Shown: positions 18,448-29,629, counted from the first letter of the stretch. The stretch: 52,714 nt of DNA from Anaerobiospirillum sp. NML120449 (GCF_023051105.1 NZ_JALKIL010000033.1:1-52714); one strand, 5' to 3'. Translations and numbers: made by a program. Notes: generated from the letters alone by a model not told the origin.

Positions 18448-18777
18448 ATGAGCGACAAAATTGTACATCTGACAGATGATACTTTTGAGTCTGAGGTTGT
18501 AAAGTCCGACAAGCCTGTATTACTCGACTTCTGGGCTCCATGGTGCGGTCCTTGCCGTATGGTAGGCCCTATCCTTGATGAGCTTGCTGCTGAGCAGGAC
18601 GATGTCAAGATCTGCAAGATCAACATCGACGAGCACCAGGTTGCAGCTACCAAGTGGCAGGTCATGAGCATCCCTACACTGTTAGTTTTCAACAACGGTG
18701 AGATGGTTGGTCAGCACATCGGTGCTATCTCCAAGGCTGATCTTAAGGACTTCATTGCTACTTCTTTACGCAAGTAA
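18448..18777 (+). CDS. trxA: Thioredoxin 1
   Basis: Small cytoplasmic disulfide reductase, 109 residues, the usual length. Active site WCGPC at residues 32-36, preceded by LLDFWAP; cis-Pro in SIPTLLVF. The buried Asp27 is present. TTAGGAGTAG gives a good binding site about eight bases before ATG. It is followed by a strong terminator, so it is a single-gene unit; in many gammaproteobacteria rho follows trxA, but here a GT2 gene converges instead. Confidence 0.97.
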   Translation: MSDKIVHLTDDTFESEVVKSDKPVLLDFWAPWCGPCRMVGPILDELAAEQDDVKICKINIDEHQVAATKWQVMSIPTLLVFNNGEMVGQHIGAISKADLKDFIATSLRK

Positions 18778-18816
18778 TCAGTACAGTGATTTCTTATCGG
18801 GCCTGCAGCGGGCCCA

Positions 18817-18850
18817 AATAAAAAAGAGCGCACATGCGCTCTTTTTTATT
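18817..18850. terminator. Terminator after trxA
   Basis: A perfect 15-bp stem (AATAAAAAAGAGCGC and its complement) with ACAT loop and T run on both strands. Confidence 0.95.
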
Positions 18851-19008
18851 GGTCGCAAATCAGGCGGCCAGGCTCTCTTGACGTGGCCTCTGCTCCGACC
18901 GCCGCTCCGGCCAGGGCCTCCGGGGCCACCTGTGCCGGATGGGGCATCATGGTAAGGGGGGCCAGGGCGGTGGCACCTGCACCAGGGCCTGCAGATGCAG
19001 CGTGCTGA

Positions 19009-20070
19009 TTATTTGGCCGGCTCTATGGCCGGCTGCGCAGACTGATTCTGGCGCACTTGAAGCTTATGGTAGTACTTCCTGGCTATCTGGCATTTGAGGA
19101 AGAGTATGTGCCTTTCACGTATGGTTCGGCGGAAGTCTTTGCCGGTTGCGCGTTGAACGAGCTTGTAAAAAGGCTTCTTTTCCCAGAAGGTAAAACTGCT
19201 CATCAGCTCATTGAGGTTGGTCATGGCGTCAGGGGAACTGAAGAACTTCTCAGTAAGGTCGAGTTTTTCCTGTTCTCCCAGCCTCATAAGGCCATGGGTA
19301 TAGCCTTTGAGCAGTTCTATGAATACCGACTGATGGAGCTTTTCGTAATAGCCGTACTTTCTTATCAGAGCACAGTTATAGTTGTAGACCTCAAAAATGT
19401 AACTCAGGCGGCGGCGCAGCGACAGTGAGTTCTCCGTGAAGATATGCCGGTACAGAACCTCATCAAGGAAGCTTACCCTCTCTGCGCACAGCAGCATATG
19501 CAGTGAGCAGCACATGCTGTGACCATTTCTGATATCAGGGAAAGTGATGTTATTAGCTGTCATCAGCTCTCTTCTTATCACACGGGTCCATGGATTGTGA
19601 GGCAGATGAGCTGCATGCATCCTGATTGATTCAATGCTGTGTATGTTGATGGCATGCAGGGGCAGATGGTGGGTAATAACCCTGTCTCCGGTCTCATGAG
19701 AGTGGGCAATGAAGAGCAGATCTGACTGTTCGGCCTCCATCTTCTCGACGGCTTCGCTAAGAAGCGTGGCAACCATCTGGTCGTCAGAATCAATAAAGTA
19801 TACGTACTTGCCTGTGGCAACGCTCAGGCCAGCATTACGGGTTGGACCGGCTCCCAGGTTTTTCTCATTGCGCAGAACTTTGATATTTTTGTCTTTGAAC
19901 CTCTCCTTATAACTGAGGAGGCGCTCGTAGGAACCGTCTTCAGAGAAGTCATCGACGAAGATAAACTCAATGTCCTCAAGAGTCTGATCAAAAACATGCA
20001 TGCAGCGGTCGTCCATGACATCGGCGCTGTTATAAACGGGTATAACAACAGATACAAGTATGTTTGACAT
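19009..20070 (-). CDS. Glycosyltransferase family 2
   Basis: GT-A fold transferase of family 2, probably adding a sugar to LPS/LOS or another glycan at the cytoplasmic face of the membrane. The N-terminal domain is typical: VSVVIPVYNSAD (residues 6-17), FIFVDDFSEDGS, LGAGPTRNAGL, and the metal-binding YFIDSDDQM near residue 96. The remainder (about 120-353) is variable and sets the acceptor. There are no membrane segments. It converges on trxA and has a 96-codon AT-richer ORF just upstream on the same strand. Acceptor and sugar unknown. Confidence 0.85.
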   Translation of the reverse strand: MSNILVSVVIPVYNSADVMDDRCMHVFDQTLEDIEFIFVDDFSEDGSYERLLSYKERFKDKNIKVLRNEKNLGAGPTRNAGLSVATGKYVYFIDSDDQMVATLLSEAVEKMEAEQSDLLFIAHSHETGDRVITHHLPLHAINIHSIESIRMHAAHLPHNPWTRVIRRELMTANNITFPDIRNGHSMCCSLHMLLCAERVSFLDEVLYRHIFTENSLSLRRRLSYIFEVYNYNCALIRKYGYYEKLHQSVFIELLKGYTHGLMRLGEQEKLDLTEKFFSSPDAMTNLNELMSSFTFWEKKPFYKLVQRATGKDFRRTIRERHILFLKCQIARKYYHKLQVRQNQSAQPAIEPAK

Positions 20071-20084
20071 AGGGATTCATCCAG

Positions 20085-20375
20085 TTACCAGTAAACATGG
20101 ATCCAAGTATGGAAGAAGTAACCATTTATGTCGTTGATCTGCAACTCATAAATGTCAAATATATCGAAAAATTTCATCTGTCTTTCTGTAACTGGGATCC
20201 AGATCAGATTATCGATAGGTCCTTTATATAAGCCGATAACGCTGTAGCCACTGTCAATTTGTCGAATAGTTCCACAAAACAGACTAAAAGTACCAGTATC
20301 TGCCCATCTGGAACTGCAGTATCCACATAATGTTTCCGCATGAGCCCTCACCATGGAGTCGCGATATGAGAGCAC
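20085..20375 (-). CDS. Small hypothetical ORF upstream of the GT2 gene
   Basis: A 96-codon ORF ends 15 bases before the GT2 start. The stretch is AT-richer than its surroundings. The second half is rich in aromatic and acidic residues (FFDIFDIYEL, NGYFFHTWIHVYW). I do not recognise it. It could be a remnant of a transferred gene. Start codon uncertain; no clear binding site. Confidence 0.3.
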   Translation of the reverse strand: MLSYRDSMVRAHAETLCGYCSSRWADTGTFSLFCGTIRQIDSGYSVIGLYKGPIDNLIWIPVTERQMKFFDIFDIYELQINDINGYFFHTWIHVYW

Positions 20376-20570
20376 GGCACGGGTTTACCCATGGAGTGGC
20401 CATGTGAGAACACAGCACGGAGTCTCAAAATGGTGAGTATGTCCATGTGCTGCCTGCTGTCCATTTGGGTTTGAGGGCTGGTTATGCCGGCTTGCGTGGG
20501 CATAGGGGCAGACCGGTGGGAGGGCAGGGTTACAAATATGGTAAAAAGGCAAAAAAACTTCGAAACCGTA

Positions 20571-20598
20571 TTGCAAACCGCATTTTTATCGGTATAAT
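20571..20598 (+). promoter_or_regulatory. S10 operon promoter
   Basis: TTGCAA at 20571-20576, a 16-bp spacer and a perfect TATAAT at 20593-20598, about 213 bp before rpsJ. The stretch upstream (20521-20570) has the A-rich look of an UP element (GGTAAAAAGGCAAAAAAAC). It is the only strong promoter seen ahead of the ribosomal cluster. Confidence 0.8.
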
Positions 20599-20604
20599 AT
20601 GCCC

Positions 20605-21123
<519 letters not shown>

Positions 21124-21140
21124 CGAGGGGGAAAATTACA

Positions 21141-21779
21141 ATGTCAATCGGTTTAATTGGCCGCAAGCTTGGAATGACCCGCGTATTTAACGAGGACGGT
21201 AAGTCAGTTCCAGTAACTGTAATTCAGGTTGAGGCAAACCGCGTCACCCAGATCAAGAATCTGGAGAATGATGGTTACACTGCTATTCAGGTAACCACCG
21301 GTGAGCGCAAGGCTTCCCGCATGACCAAGGCTGAAATCGGTCACTTTGCCAAGACCGGTGTTACTGCTGGTCGCGGTTTATGGGAGTTCCGTTTAGAGCC
21401 TTCCGAGCTTGAGAAGTATCAAGTTGGCTCTGAGATCAAGGTAGACGCTTTAGAGGGTGTCAGCAAGGTAGATGTCACTGGCCAGTCAAAGGGTAAGGGC
21501 ACTGCTGGTACTGTTAAGCGTTATAACTTCCGTACTCAGGACTTTACTCACGGTAACTCACGTTCCCACCGTGTTCCTGGCTCAACTGGTCAGAACCAGA
21601 CTCCAGGTCGCGTGTTCAAGGGCAAGAAGATGGTTGGCCGCATGGGTGGCGAGAAGGTCACTGTTATGTGCTTAGACCTCGTTCGCATCGATGCTGAGCG
21701 TAACCTGCTCCTCGTAAAGGGCGCTGTTCCTGGTGCCAATAACGGGGATCTGATCGTAAGGCCAAGTGTTAAAGCTTAA
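21141..21779 (+). CDS. rplC: Ribosomal protein L3
   Basis: Large-subunit primary assembly protein near the peptidyl-transferase centre, 212 residues (209 in E. coli). Begins [16 protein letters not shown]; the long central loop with [23 protein letters not shown], which carries the methylated Gln in E. coli, is intact. Strong GAGGGGG binding site. Second gene of the S10 operon. Confidence 0.98.
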   Translation: MSIGLIGRKLGMTRVFNEDGKSVPVTVIQVEANRVTQIKNLENDGYTAIQVTTGERKASRMTKAEIGHFAKTGVTAGRGLWEFRLEPSELEKYQVGSEIKVDALEGVSKVDVTGQSKGKGTAGTVKRYNFRTQDFTHGNSRSHRVPGSTGQNQTPGRVFKGKKMVGRMGGEKVTVMCLDLVRIDAERNLLLVKGAVPGANNGDLIVRPSVKA

Positions 21780-21796
21780 CCTGAGGTAAAGGAATC

Positions 21797-22411
21797 ATGG
21801 AATTAAAGATGATTGGCGCCGGCAAGCCACTGGAGGTATCTGACACTGCCTTTGGTCGCGAGTTCAATGAGGCGCTGGTACATCAGGTAGTTGTTGCTTA
21901 CCTAAGTACCGCTCGTGCTGGAACTAAAGCGCAAAAGACCCGTTCAGAGGTTTCAGGCGGCGGCAAGAAGCCTTTCCGCCAGAAGGGTACTGGTCGTGCC
22001 CGTGCCGGTTCTTCACGTTCTCCATTATGGCGTGCCGGTGGTACCATCTTCGCTGCCAAGCCACAAGACTGGTCCCAGAAGGTAAATCGCAAGATGTACC
22101 GCGCTGCCATGCAGAGCATTCTCTCCGAGCTGGTCCGTCAGGATCGTCTGGTTGTTATCGAGGATTTAAAGCTCGAGAACCACAAGACCAAGACTCTGGT
22201 CAGCAAGCTCAAGGATCTGGAATTAAAGCAGGTTCTCATCGTAACTGAAGAGTTCAACGAGAACTTATTCCTCGCTGCCCGTAACCTGTACAAGGTTGAG
22301 GTCTGCCAGCCAGGTACCGCTTCTTTCAATCCGGTAAATCTCGTCGGCTTCGACAAGGTATTAATTACCGCCGCTGCCCTCAAGAAGGTTGAGGAGGATA
22401 TCACCAAATGA
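21797..22411 (+). CDS. rplD: Ribosomal protein L4
   Basis: Large-subunit protein lining the exit tunnel and, in E. coli, the repressor of the S10 operon. 204 residues (201 in E. coli). The tunnel loop reads [24 protein letters not shown]. Its stop overlaps the start of rplW, implying translational coupling. Confidence 0.98.
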   Translation: MELKMIGAGKPLEVSDTAFGREFNEALVHQVVVAYLSTARAGTKAQKTRSEVSGGGKKPFRQKGTGRARAGSSRSPLWRAGGTIFAAKPQDWSQKVNRKMYRAAMQSILSELVRQDRLVVIEDLKLENHKTKTLVSKLKDLELKQVLIVTEEFNENLFLAARNLYKVEVCQPGTASFNPVNLVGFDKVLITAAALKKVEEDITK

Positions 22412-22719
22412 TGAATGCTCGTTTAATGAACATCCTTCGCGCCCCTGTTTTCACTGAGAAGTCCCAGCGTTTAGAGCAGAAAAATACCGTGGTTTTCAAG
22501 GTATTAAAGGATGCCAGCAAGGACGAAATCAAGAAGGCTGTTGAGGGTATCTTCAATGTTCAGGTAGAGACTGTCCGTACCTTAAACGTACAGGGCAAGA
22601 AGCGTCGTTCTTCTCACGGTATCGGTTCCCGTTCCGACTGGAAGAAGGCCTACGTTACTCTCGCCGAGGGCTCTAGCATCAACAACCTCTTTGAGGCATC
22701 TGACAAGGAGAGCAAATAA
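22408..22719 (+). CDS. rplW: Ribosomal protein L23
   Basis: Large-subunit protein at the tunnel exit, docking site for trigger factor and SRP. 103 residues. Two ATGs (22408 and 22411) are possible, the first giving an ATGA overlap with rplD. Conserved [10 protein letters not shown] and [11 protein letters not shown] are present; its stop overlaps the ATG of rplB (TAATG). Confidence 0.97.
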   Translation: MMNARLMNILRAPVFTEKSQRLEQKNTVVFKVLKDASKDEIKKAVEGIFNVQVETVRTLNVQGKKRRSSHGIGSRSDWKKAYVTLAEGSSINNLFEASDKESK

Positions 22720-23534
22720 TGGCTATCATTAAGACTAAGCCTACCTCCGCAGGTCGTCGCCACGTTATTCAGATCAAGAATCCTGATCTGTGGAAGGGCG
22801 GTCCAGTTCCTTCACTGGTTGTTGAGAAGCGTAAGACCGGCGGCCGTGACAACTACGGTCACATCTCTACCCGTCACATCGGCGGTGGTCACAAGCAGCG
22901 CTACCGTTTAATCGATTTCAAGCGTCAGAAGGATGGTGTCGAGGGCCGCATTGAGCGTCTCGAGTACGATCCAAACCGTTCTGCTCACATTGCTCTGGTT
23001 CTGTACACCGACGGTGAGCGTCGCTACATCCTGGCTCCTAAGGGCCTGCAGGCTGGCGACAAGATCATGAGCGGTGATGGCGCTCCAATCAAGGTAGGTA
23101 ACGCCCTGCCTATGCGCAACATCCCTGTTGGTACCTCAGTTCACGCTGTTGAGCTGGTTCCAGGCCAGGGTGCTCAGTTTGCACGTTCTGCCGGTTCTTT
23201 CTGCCAGATCCTCGCCCGTGAAGGTGACTATGTAACCTTACGTATGCGCTCTGGTGAAATGCGCCGCGTTCTCGCTAACGGCCGCGCTACTATCGGTGAA
23301 GTAGGTAACTCCGAGCACATGCTCCGTCAGTTAGGTAAGGCTGGTGCCAACCGCTGGCGTGGTGTTCGTCCTACTGTTCGCGGTATGTCCATGAACCCAA
23401 TCGACCACCCACATGGTGGTGGTGAGGGCCGCAACAAGGGTATTCAGCCTCGTTCACCATGGGGTACCCCATGCAAGGGCTTCAAGACCCGCAAGAACAA
23501 GCGTACTGACAAGTACATTGTTCGTCACCGTTAA
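22719..23534 (+). CDS. rplB: Ribosomal protein L2
   Basis: Large-subunit protein needed for subunit association and peptidyl transfer. 271 residues (273 in E. coli). [15 protein letters not shown] and the C-terminal [11 protein letters not shown] with the functionally important His are present. Overlaps the rplW stop by one base. Confidence 0.98.
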   Translation: MAIIKTKPTSAGRRHVIQIKNPDLWKGGPVPSLVVEKRKTGGRDNYGHISTRHIGGGHKQRYRLIDFKRQKDGVEGRIERLEYDPNRSAHIALVLYTDGERRYILAPKGLQAGDKIMSGDGAPIKVGNALPMRNIPVGTSVHAVELVPGQGAQFARSAGSFCQILAREGDYVTLRMRSGEMRRVLANGRATIGEVGNSEHMLRQLGKAGANRWRGVRPTVRGMSMNPIDHPHGGGEGRNKGIQPRSPWGTPCKGFKTRKNKRTDKYIVRHR

Positions 23535-23553
23535 TCGTTAGTGAGGAAATAAC

Positions 23554-23829
23554 ATGCCACGTTCTTTAAAGAAAGGCCCGTTCATTGACGCGCACTTATT
23601 GAAGAAGGTTGAACAGGCAGCTTCAGGCGCTGACAAGAAGCCAATCAAGACCTGGTCCCGCCGTTCAATGATTATTCCTGCCATGATCGGTATGACGATT
23701 GCTGTGCACAATGGCCGTCAGCACGTACCTGTATACGTATCCGATGAAATGGTAGGTCACAAGCTGGGCGAATTCGCCCCTACCCGTACTTACCGTGGCC
23801 ACGCTGCTACGGACAAGAAGGGCAAGTAG
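23554..23829 (+). CDS. rpsS: Ribosomal protein S19
   Basis: Small-subunit head protein, 91 residues. Begins [37 protein letters not shown] near the end is typical. Follows rplB after 19 bp with GTGAGGAAA as binding site. Confidence 0.98.
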   Translation: MPRSLKKGPFIDAHLLKKVEQAASGADKKPIKTWSRRSMIIPAMIGMTIAVHNGRQHVPVYVSDEMVGHKLGEFAPTRTYRGHAATDKKGK

Positions 23830-23840
23830 GAGAGTAGACA

Positions 23841-24176
23841 ATGACTGAAGTAAAGGCTGTACATCGTTTTGCTCGTACCTCTGCCCAGAAGGCCCGTTTA
23901 GTAGCTGATCAGGTTCGCGGTATGCCTGTTGACAAGGCTATTGACCTGTTAAAGTTCAGCCCACGCAAGGCTGCTGCTTTAATCTACAAGGTATTAAATT
24001 CAGCCGTCAGCAATGCTGAGAACAACGCCGGTTTAAACGCCGACAAGCTGGTTGTTTCCCGCATCATGATCGATGAGGGTCCATCTCTCAAGCGCATCAT
24101 GCCACGTGCCAAGGGCCGTGCTGATCGTATTGTGAAGAGAACCTCTCACATTTCAATTTACGTTGCTGAGCGCTAA
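23841..24176 (+). CDS. rplV: Ribosomal protein L22
   Basis: Large-subunit protein whose beta hairpin lines the exit tunnel and is a site of macrolide resistance. 111 residues; hairpin tip region [18 protein letters not shown] is standard, with no visible alteration. Eleven bases after rpsS. Confidence 0.98.
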   Translation: MTEVKAVHRFARTSAQKARLVADQVRGMPVDKAIDLLKFSPRKAAALIYKVLNSAVSNAENNAGLNADKLVVSRIMIDEGPSLKRIMPRAKGRADRIVKRTSHISIYVAER

Positions 24177-24188
24177 CAGGAGCTTAAG

Positions 24189-24989
24189 ATGGGTCAGAAG
24201 GTAAATCCGATTGGAATAAGACTTGGTATTACTAAGCCTTACTCATCGGTCTGGTATGCATCCACCAAGGATTTCCCAGCCAATATCAAGAGCGATTTCG
24301 AAGTTCGTAAGTACTTAACTCAGGAACTTAAGAACGCCTCTGTTTCTAAGATTGTCATCGACCGTCCAGCCAAGAGCATCCGTGTAACCATTCACACTGC
24401 TCGTCCTGGTATTGTCATTGGCAAGAAGGGCGAAGACGTTGAGAAGCTTCGCAAGAAGATTACCGATATTGCCGGTGTTCCTGCTCAGGTAAACATCAGC
24501 GAAGTACGTAAGCCTGATCTCGATGCCAAGTTAGTTGCCGATTCTATCGCCTCTCAGCTCGAGCGCCGCGTAATGTTCCGCCGTGCCATGAAGAAGGCCA
24601 TCCAGAACGCAATGCGCGTTGGCGCCAAGGGTATCAAGGTTGAGGTTTCCGGCCGTCTGGGCGGTGCTGAAATTGCCCGTTCCGAGTGGTTACGTGAAGG
24701 CCGTGTACCATTACACACCTTACGTGCTGATATCGACTACGCATTATCCGAGGCTGTTACTACCTACGGTGTAATCGGTGTTAAGGTCTGGATCTTCAAG
24801 GGTGAAGTATTAGGTCAGTTACCTCTCAACCAGGAGGAAGCTGAGGATCGCAATGCTTCTCCAGCAGACCGCAAGGGTCGTCGCCGCAATGACAACGGTC
24901 CACGCAACAACCGCCGTGGTGGTCGCAACGACCGCGCTCAGGGCCAGAAGAAGCCTGCCCAGGCTGCTGAAGCCCCAGCTGCTGAGTAA
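24189..24989 (+). CDS. rpsC: Ribosomal protein S3 with extended tail
   Basis: Small-subunit protein at the mRNA entry, with helicase activity together with S4 and S5. KH-domain signature [16 protein letters not shown] is present. The length is 266 residues against 233 in E. coli; the extra residues form a basic Arg/Asn/Gly tail that ends Ala-rich. Between rplV and rplP in the usual order. Confidence 0.97.
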   Translation: MGQKVNPIGIRLGITKPYSSVWYASTKDFPANIKSDFEVRKYLTQELKNASVSKIVIDRPAKSIRVTIHTARPGIVIGKKGEDVEKLRKKITDIAGVPAQVNISEVRKPDLDAKLVADSIASQLERRVMFRRAMKKAIQNAMRVGAKGIKVEVSGRLGGAEIARSEWLREGRVPLHTLRADIDYALSEAVTTYGVIGVKVWIFKGEVLGQLPLNQEEAEDRNASPADRKGRRRNDNGPRNNRRGGRNDRAQGQKKPAQAAEAPAAE

Positions 24990-25005
24990 CGGAGGATAGA
25001 TTTAA

Positions 25006-25419
25006 ATGTTACAACCAAAGCGTACCAAGTATCGCAAGACCCAGAAGGGTCGTAACGAGGGCTTAGCCTACGCAGGAAACGAAGTATCCTTCGGCGATTA
25101 CGGCTTAAAGGCCACCTCCCGTGGTCAGATTACTGCCCGTGAAATCGAAGCTGCCCGTCGTGCTTTCACCCGTGAGATGAAGCGTGTTGGTAAGGTCTGG
25201 ATCCGCGTGTTCCCTGACAAGCCAATCACCCAGAAGGCTCTCGGTGTTCGTATGGGTAAGGGTAAGGGTACTGTTGAGTACTGGGTATGCCCAATCCAGC
25301 CTGGTAAAGTACTCTTTGAACTCAGTGGTATTCCTGAGGAAGTTGCACGTGAGGCTTTCCGTCTTGCTGCAGCCAAGTTATCTGTTACCACTACTTTCGT
25401 TCGCAAGGCGGTGATCTAA
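25006..25419 (+). CDS. rplP: Ribosomal protein L16
   Basis: Large-subunit protein binding tRNA in the A and P sites. 137 residues. [19 protein letters not shown] start; [22 protein letters not shown] contains the region with the hydroxylated Arg of E. coli. Its stop TAA overlaps the rpmC ATG by one base. Confidence 0.98.
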   Translation: MLQPKRTKYRKTQKGRNEGLAYAGNEVSFGDYGLKATSRGQITAREIEAARRAFTREMKRVGKVWIRVFPDKPITQKALGVRMGKGKGTVEYWVCPIQPGKVLFELSGIPEEVAREAFRLAAAKLSVTTTFVRKAVI

Positions 25420-25622
25420 TGAAGGCAAGCGAGTTACGTAATAAGTCCGTTGAAGAGCTTAAGACTGAACTTAATGGCCTTCAGCGTCAGCAGTTCAATC
25501 TCCGTTTTATGCACAAGACCAATCAGTTAGGCCAGACCGATAACATTCGCAAGGTCCGTCGTGACATTGCCCGTGTTAACACTGTTTTATCTGAGAAGCT
25601 TCGCGCTCAGAGCGCACAATAG
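25419..25622 (+). CDS. rpmC: Ribosomal protein L29
   Basis: Two-helix protein near the tunnel exit next to L23. 67 residues, starting [25 protein letters not shown] and [13 protein letters not shown] are typical. Translationally coupled to rplP. Confidence 0.97.
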   Translation: MKASELRNKSVEELKTELNGLQRQQFNLRFMHKTNQLGQTDNIRKVRRDIARVNTVLSEKLRAQSAQ

Positions 25623-25634
25623 AGGTAGTGCTAA

Positions 25635-25904
25635 ATGTCTGATACTCAGAACACTAAGAAGTCTGCCCGCACCCTCCGTGGTCGCGTTGTCAGCGATAAG
25701 ATGCAGAAGGCCTGCGTCGTAGCAGTAGAGCGTCGCGTTAAGCACCCTATCTACGGAAAGATCTTAAAGCGTACCACCAAGTTCCACGTTCAGGATGTTA
25801 ACAACGATGCCCGCAAGGGTGATCTCGTTGAGATCCAGGAGTGCCGTCCAGTTGCCAAGACTATTGCCTGGACTCTGGTCTCCGTACTGGAAAAGGCTGA
25901 ATAA
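25635..25904 (+). CDS. rpsQ: Ribosomal protein S17
   Basis: Primary 16S rRNA-binding protein, 89 residues, OB fold. [30 protein letters not shown] and the [11 protein letters not shown] tail are characteristic. Last gene of the S10 operon; a terminator follows about 40 bp downstream. Confidence 0.98.
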   Translation: MSDTQNTKKSARTLRGRVVSDKMQKACVVAVERRVKHPIYGKILKRTTKFHVQDVNNDARKGDLVEIQECRPVAKTIAWTLVSVLEKAE

Positions 25905-25944
25905 GTCGCTTTATCCAGATTTAATTCTGGTTTAAAATAGAAAA

Positions 25945-25977
25945 GATCCTGGTGAGCAATCACCAGGGTCTTTTTTT
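25945..25977 (+). terminator. S10 operon terminator
   Basis: An 11-bp stem (GATCCTGGTGA / TCACCAGGGTC, one U-G pair) with GCAA loop and seven Ts. It separates the S10 and spc operons as in E. coli. Confidence 0.93.
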
Positions 25978-26089
25978 ATGGCCGCTGCTGCCTCCGGGCA
26001 GCAGCGGCCATCATATTGCTGATACCTGAGCCCTTTCTGAAAAGGCCGTGCCAGATATCTTTCAAAAATGAGATATACGGCACAAAAAC

Positions 26090-26118
26090 TTGCAGATAAC
26101 ATATTTTCATGGTATCAT
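26090..26118 (+). promoter_or_regulatory. spc operon promoter
   Basis: TTGCAG at 26090-26095, a 17-bp spacer and TATCAT at 26113-26118. The leader contains a small hairpin CCCTCT / AGAGGG (26125-26145) and a T run at 26154, too far from the stem for a normal terminator. Confidence 0.78.
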
Positions 26119-26179
26119 TCAGCGCCCTCTAACACATTGAGAGGGGAACTGTCTTTTTTTCAACCTTGGAGCATTTTAA

Positions 26180-26548
26180 ATGATCCAGATGCAAACCATG
26201 CTCGACGTTGCTGACAACTCGGGTGCTCGCAGAGTAATGTGCATTAAGGTCCTGGGTGGATCTCACCGCCGTTATGCTGCTATTGGCGACATCATCAAGG
26301 TGTCCGTCAAGGAAGCAATCCCACGCGGCAAAGTCAAGAAGGGCGATGTAGTTGACGCCGTAGTAGTGCGCACCAAGAAGGGTGTACGCCGTGCTGACGG
26401 TTCTGTCATTCGCTTTGATAGCAATGCTGCTGTTTTATTAAACAACCAGCATGAGCCAATTGGCACTCGTATTTTCGGACCTGTTACCCGCGAGCTTCGC
26501 AGCGAGCAGTTCATGAAGATTGTGTCCTTAGCTCCAGAAGTACTCTAA
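26180..26548 (+). CDS. rplN: Ribosomal protein L14
   Basis: Large-subunit interface protein, 122 residues. [36 protein letters not shown] and the [16 protein letters not shown] end are nearly as in E. coli. First gene of the spc operon, with TTGGAG upstream of the ATG. Confidence 0.98.
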   Translation: MIQMQTMLDVADNSGARRVMCIKVLGGSHRRYAAIGDIIKVSVKEAIPRGKVKKGDVVDAVVVRTKKGVRRADGSVIRFDSNAAVLLNNQHEPIGTRIFGPVTRELRSEQFMKIVSLAPEVL

Positions 26549-26566
26549 TCTTAAGGGGTATCAAAC

Positions 26567-26893
26567 ATGGCAGCGAAAATCCGCCGCAATGATGAAGTTA
26601 TCGTGATCTCCGGCAGCAGCAAGGGCAAGACCGGCAAGGTTCTGTCCGTTCTGACCAAGGAGAACAAGGTTTTAGTTGAGGGTTTAAACCTCAAGACCAA
26701 GCACGTTAAGCCAAACCCACAGCTTGGCATAGAAGGTGGCAAGCAGGCTAAGGAAGCCCCAATCCACGTTTCCAACGTTGCAATCTTAAACCCTACCACT
26801 AACAAGGCTGACAAGGTTGGTTTCCGTTTTGAAGACGGCAAGAAGGTCCGCTTCTTCAAGTCCAACAACGAAATCATCCCTAACAAGGCTTAA
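26567..26893 (+). CDS. rplX: Ribosomal protein L24
   Basis: Assembly-initiator protein of the large subunit with a KOW motif ([18 protein letters not shown], residues 8-25). 108 residues (104 in E. coli). Eighteen bases after rplN. Confidence 0.98.
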   Translation: MAAKIRRNDEVIVISGSSKGKTGKVLSVLTKENKVLVEGLNLKTKHVKPNPQLGIEGGKQAKEAPIHVSNVAILNPTTNKADKVGFRFEDGKKVRFFKSNNEIIPNKA

Positions 26894-26920
26894 TAGCAGT
26901 TTTTTTCAGGAGTAATAACG

Positions 26921-27469
26921 ATGGCGAAACTGCATGATCAATACAAGCAGGAAGTAATCAAAGCTTTAACTGAGAAGTTTGGTTACAAAACAGTCATGCA
27001 AGTCCCTCGGATTGTGAAGATCACCCTCAACATGGGTGTTGGTGAGGCTGTTGCTGATAAGAAGGTTCTCGAGAACGCAGCACGCGACATGGCCGCTATC
27101 TCTGGCCAGAAGCCATTAATCACCAAGGTTCGCAAGTCTGTAGCGGGCTTCCATATCCGTGAAGGTTACCCAATCGGTTGCAAGGTAACTTTACGTGGTG
27201 AGCGCATGTGGGAATTCCTGGAGCGTTTAATCGTAATCTCCATCCCACGTATCCGCGATTTCCGTGGTTTATCTTCAAAGTCTTTTGATGGTCGTGGCAA
27301 CTACTCTATGGGTGTCCGCGAGCAGATCATCTTCCCAGAGATCGACTATGACAAGGTTGACACCATCCGTGGCCTTGACATCACCATCACCACCACTGCC
27401 AAGACTGATGAAGAGGGACGTGCCTTATTAGAGGCTTTCAAGTTCCCATTCCGTGCTCAGACTAAGTAA
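26921..27469 (+). CDS. rplE: Ribosomal protein L5
   Basis: 5S rRNA-binding protein contacting the P-site tRNA. 182 residues (179 in E. coli). [34 protein letters not shown] and the FPEIDYDKV stretch are present. In E. coli the S8 repressor site lies at the start of this gene; I did not establish an equivalent. Confidence 0.98.
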   Translation: MAKLHDQYKQEVIKALTEKFGYKTVMQVPRIVKITLNMGVGEAVADKKVLENAARDMAAISGQKPLITKVRKSVAGFHIREGYPIGCKVTLRGERMWEFLERLIVISIPRIRDFRGLSSKSFDGRGNYSMGVREQIIFPEIDYDKVDTIRGLDITITTTAKTDEEGRALLEAFKFPFRAQTK

Positions 27470-27484
27470 TTAGGACGAACCTAA

Positions 27485-27790
27485 ATGGCTAAGACTTCCA
27501 TGAAGAACCGTGAGCTCAAGCGTCAGCGCCTTGCTAACAAGTATTTTGCAAAGCGCCAGGAGCTCAAGCAAAAGATTTCCAGTGTATCTCTTTCTGATGA
27601 AGAGCGTTTTGCAGCTGTTCAGGCTCTGGCTGCATTACCACGCGATTCAAGCCCATGCCGTCAGCGCAACCGTTGCGCCGAGACCGGCCGTCCACATGGT
27701 TACCTGCGCAAGTTCGGCTTATGCCGTATTAAGCTCCGTGAGCACATGATGCGCGGTGAGATTCCTGGCCTTCACAAGGCCAGCTGGTAA
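27485..27790 (+). CDS. rpsN: Ribosomal protein S14, zinc-free form
   Basis: Small-subunit head protein, 101 residues. This is the long form lacking the two CxxC pairs of the zinc-binding type; C-terminal [21 protein letters not shown] is typical. It follows rplE after 15 bp. Confidence 0.97.
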   Translation: MAKTSMKNRELKRQRLANKYFAKRQELKQKISSVSLSDEERFAAVQALAALPRDSSPCRQRNRCAETGRPHGYLRKFGLCRIKLREHMMRGEIPGLHKASW

Positions 27791-27804
27791 GAGGAGAGAC
27801 ACAC

Positions 27805-28197
27805 ATGAGCATGCAGGATCCAATTGCGGATTTGCTGACCCGCATTCGCAACGGCCAGGCTTCTGGCAAGGTTATGGTGTCCATGCCTTCCTCCAAGCAG
27901 AAGCTTGCTATCGCCAATCTGCTGTTAAAAGAGGGCTACATCGCCTCTGTTAACGTTTCCGGCGACACCAAGAAGGTACTCGAGATCGGCCTTAAGTACT
28001 ACGAAGGCAAACCAGTAGTAGAGATGATCCAGCGCGTATCCCGCCCTGGTCTGCGCATCTACAAGAAGTGCCGTGATCTTCCACGTATTATGAATGGCTT
28101 AGGCATTGCGGTAATTTCTACCTCCAAGGGCCTAATGACCGACCGTGCCGCCCGTAAGGACGGTTTAGGCGGCGAAGTTATCTGCTACGTCGCATAA
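27805..28197 (+). CDS. rpsH: Ribosomal protein S8
   Basis: 16S rRNA-binding protein and, in E. coli, repressor of the spc operon. 130 residues, same as E. coli. [18 protein letters not shown] start and [13 protein letters not shown] near the end. Confidence 0.98.
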   Translation: MSMQDPIADLLTRIRNGQASGKVMVSMPSSKQKLAIANLLLKEGYIASVNVSGDTKKVLEIGLKYYEGKPVVEMIQRVSRPGLRIYKKCRDLPRIMNGLGIAVISTSKGLMTDRAARKDGLGGEVICYVA

Positions 28198-28206
28198 GGA
28201 GGGGAC

Positions 28207-28740
28207 ATGTCACGTATTGCTAAGGAACCGGTTTTAGTTCCTCAAGGCGTCGAGGTCTCCATCGACGGCCAGTTAATCACTATCAAGTCAAAGAAAGGCC
28301 AGCTGCAGTTAAACCTTCACGAGAAGGTAAAGGTTACTTTCGCTGACAACGCTCTGAAGGTAGACGTTGCTGACGAAACTGCTGAGGCCAACATGCAGTC
28401 CGGTACTGCCCGTGCCCTGCTGCAGAACATGGTTGTAGGTCTGGATAAGGGCTACGAGAAGAAGTTAAATCTGGTTGGTGTGGGCTTCCGTGCTCAGGCC
28501 AAGGGCAATGTGCTGAACCTGGCTTTAGGTTTCTCACACCCTGTTAACCACGAACTTCCAGAGGGTATCACCTGTGAGACCCCATCCCAGACTGAAATCG
28601 TCCTGAAGGGCTTTGATAAGGCTCTCTTAGGTCAGGTTGCTGCCGATATCCGCGCTTACCGCGCTCCAGAGCCTTACAAGGGCAAGGGTATCCGCTACTC
28701 TGACGAAGTAGTCCGTATCAAGGAAGCCAAGAAGAAGTAA
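28207..28740 (+). CDS. rplF: Ribosomal protein L6
   Basis: Large-subunit protein near the sarcin-ricin loop, 177 residues as in E. coli. Begins [10 protein letters not shown]-terminal [16 protein letters not shown] is the family signature. Strong AAGGAGGGG binding site. Confidence 0.98.
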   Translation: MSRIAKEPVLVPQGVEVSIDGQLITIKSKKGQLQLNLHEKVKVTFADNALKVDVADETAEANMQSGTARALLQNMVVGLDKGYEKKLNLVGVGFRAQAKGNVLNLALGFSHPVNHELPEGITCETPSQTEIVLKGFDKALLGQVAADIRAYRAPEPYKGKGIRYSDEVVRIKEAKKK

Positions 28741-28757
28741 GGATTGAGGTAAAAACC

Positions 28758-29111
28758 ATGTTTGATAAGAAACAGTCTCGCATCCGTCGTGCTACCAAGT
28801 CACGCGCCAAGATGCACGAGTTGGGTGTTACTCGCCTCGTCGTTACCCGCACTCCTCGTCATATCTACGCTCAGATCATTGACAAGGACAGCCGCGTATT
28901 AGCTGCTGCCAGCACCCTCGAGAAGGAGCTGGTCAAGGAGCTCAAGTATACCGGCAATGTTGAAGCAGCAAAGGTTATCGGCAAGGCTGTTGCCGAGCGC
29001 GCCCTGGCTGCCAAGGTTGAGAGCGTAGCTTTTGACCGTTCCGGTTATAAGTATCACGGCCGTGTTGCAGCCCTGGCTGATGCCGCCCGTGAAGCTGGCC
29101 TCAAGTTCTAG
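28758..29111 (+). CDS. rplR: Ribosomal protein L18
   Basis: 5S rRNA-binding protein of the central protuberance, 117 residues as in E. coli. [16 protein letters not shown] and [24 protein letters not shown] are characteristic. Confidence 0.98.
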   Translation: MFDKKQSRIRRATKSRAKMHELGVTRLVVTRTPRHIYAQIIDKDSRVLAAASTLEKELVKELKYTGNVEAAKVIGKAVAERALAAKVESVAFDRSGYKYHGRVAALADAAREAGLKF

Positions 29112-29122
29112 GAGTGTAGTTC

Positions 29123-29629
29123 ATGCAGCACAAAGAAGAAACCCAAGCTGGCGAGCTTCAGGAGAAGCTGGTCGCTGTTAATCGCGTAGCCAAGGTAGTA
29201 AAGGGTGGCCGTATTTTCTCCTTCACCGCCTTAACTGTAGTTGGTGATGGCAATGGCCGTGTAGGCTTCGGTTATGGCAAGGCCTCCGAAGTTCCTGCTG
29301 CCATTCAGAAGGCTATTGAGCAGGCCCGTCGTAACATCAACAAGAACATTTCTTTAAACGACGGTACCCTTTTCCATGCTGTTAAGGGTGAGCACTCCGG
29401 CTCCATGGTTTACATGCAGCCAGCCTCTGAAGGTTCCGGTATTATTGCCGGTGGTGCCATGCGTGCCGTGCTCGAAGTAGCCGGCGTACGTAATGTTCTG
29501 GCTAAGACCTATGGTTCTACCAACCCAATCAACGTAGTTCGCGCTACTGTTGCCGCCTTAGCCTCTCAGCGTACTCCTGAGCAGATCGCCGCCAAGCGTG
29601 GCCTGTCTGTCAAGGAAATCCTGGAGTAA
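29123..29629 (+). CDS. rpsE: Ribosomal protein S5
   Basis: Small-subunit fidelity protein at the mRNA entry, 168 residues. [22 protein letters not shown] and [10 protein letters not shown] are present, as is [18 protein letters not shown]. The region where spectinomycin resistance changes arise (VVKGGR) looks unaltered. Confidence 0.98.
   Translation: MQHKEETQAGELQEKLVAVNRVAKVVKGGRIFSFTALTVVGDGNGRVGFGYGKASEVPAAIQKAIEQARRNINKNISLNDGTLFHAVKGEHSGSMVYMQPASEGSGIIAGGAMRAVLEVAGVRNVLAKTYGSTNPINVVRATVAALASQRTPEQIAAKRGLSVKEILE

Noticed and set aside
26125..26160. Attenuator before rplN
   Set aside because: The hairpin has only six base pairs and the T run starts eight bases after it, so it does not look like an intrinsic terminator.
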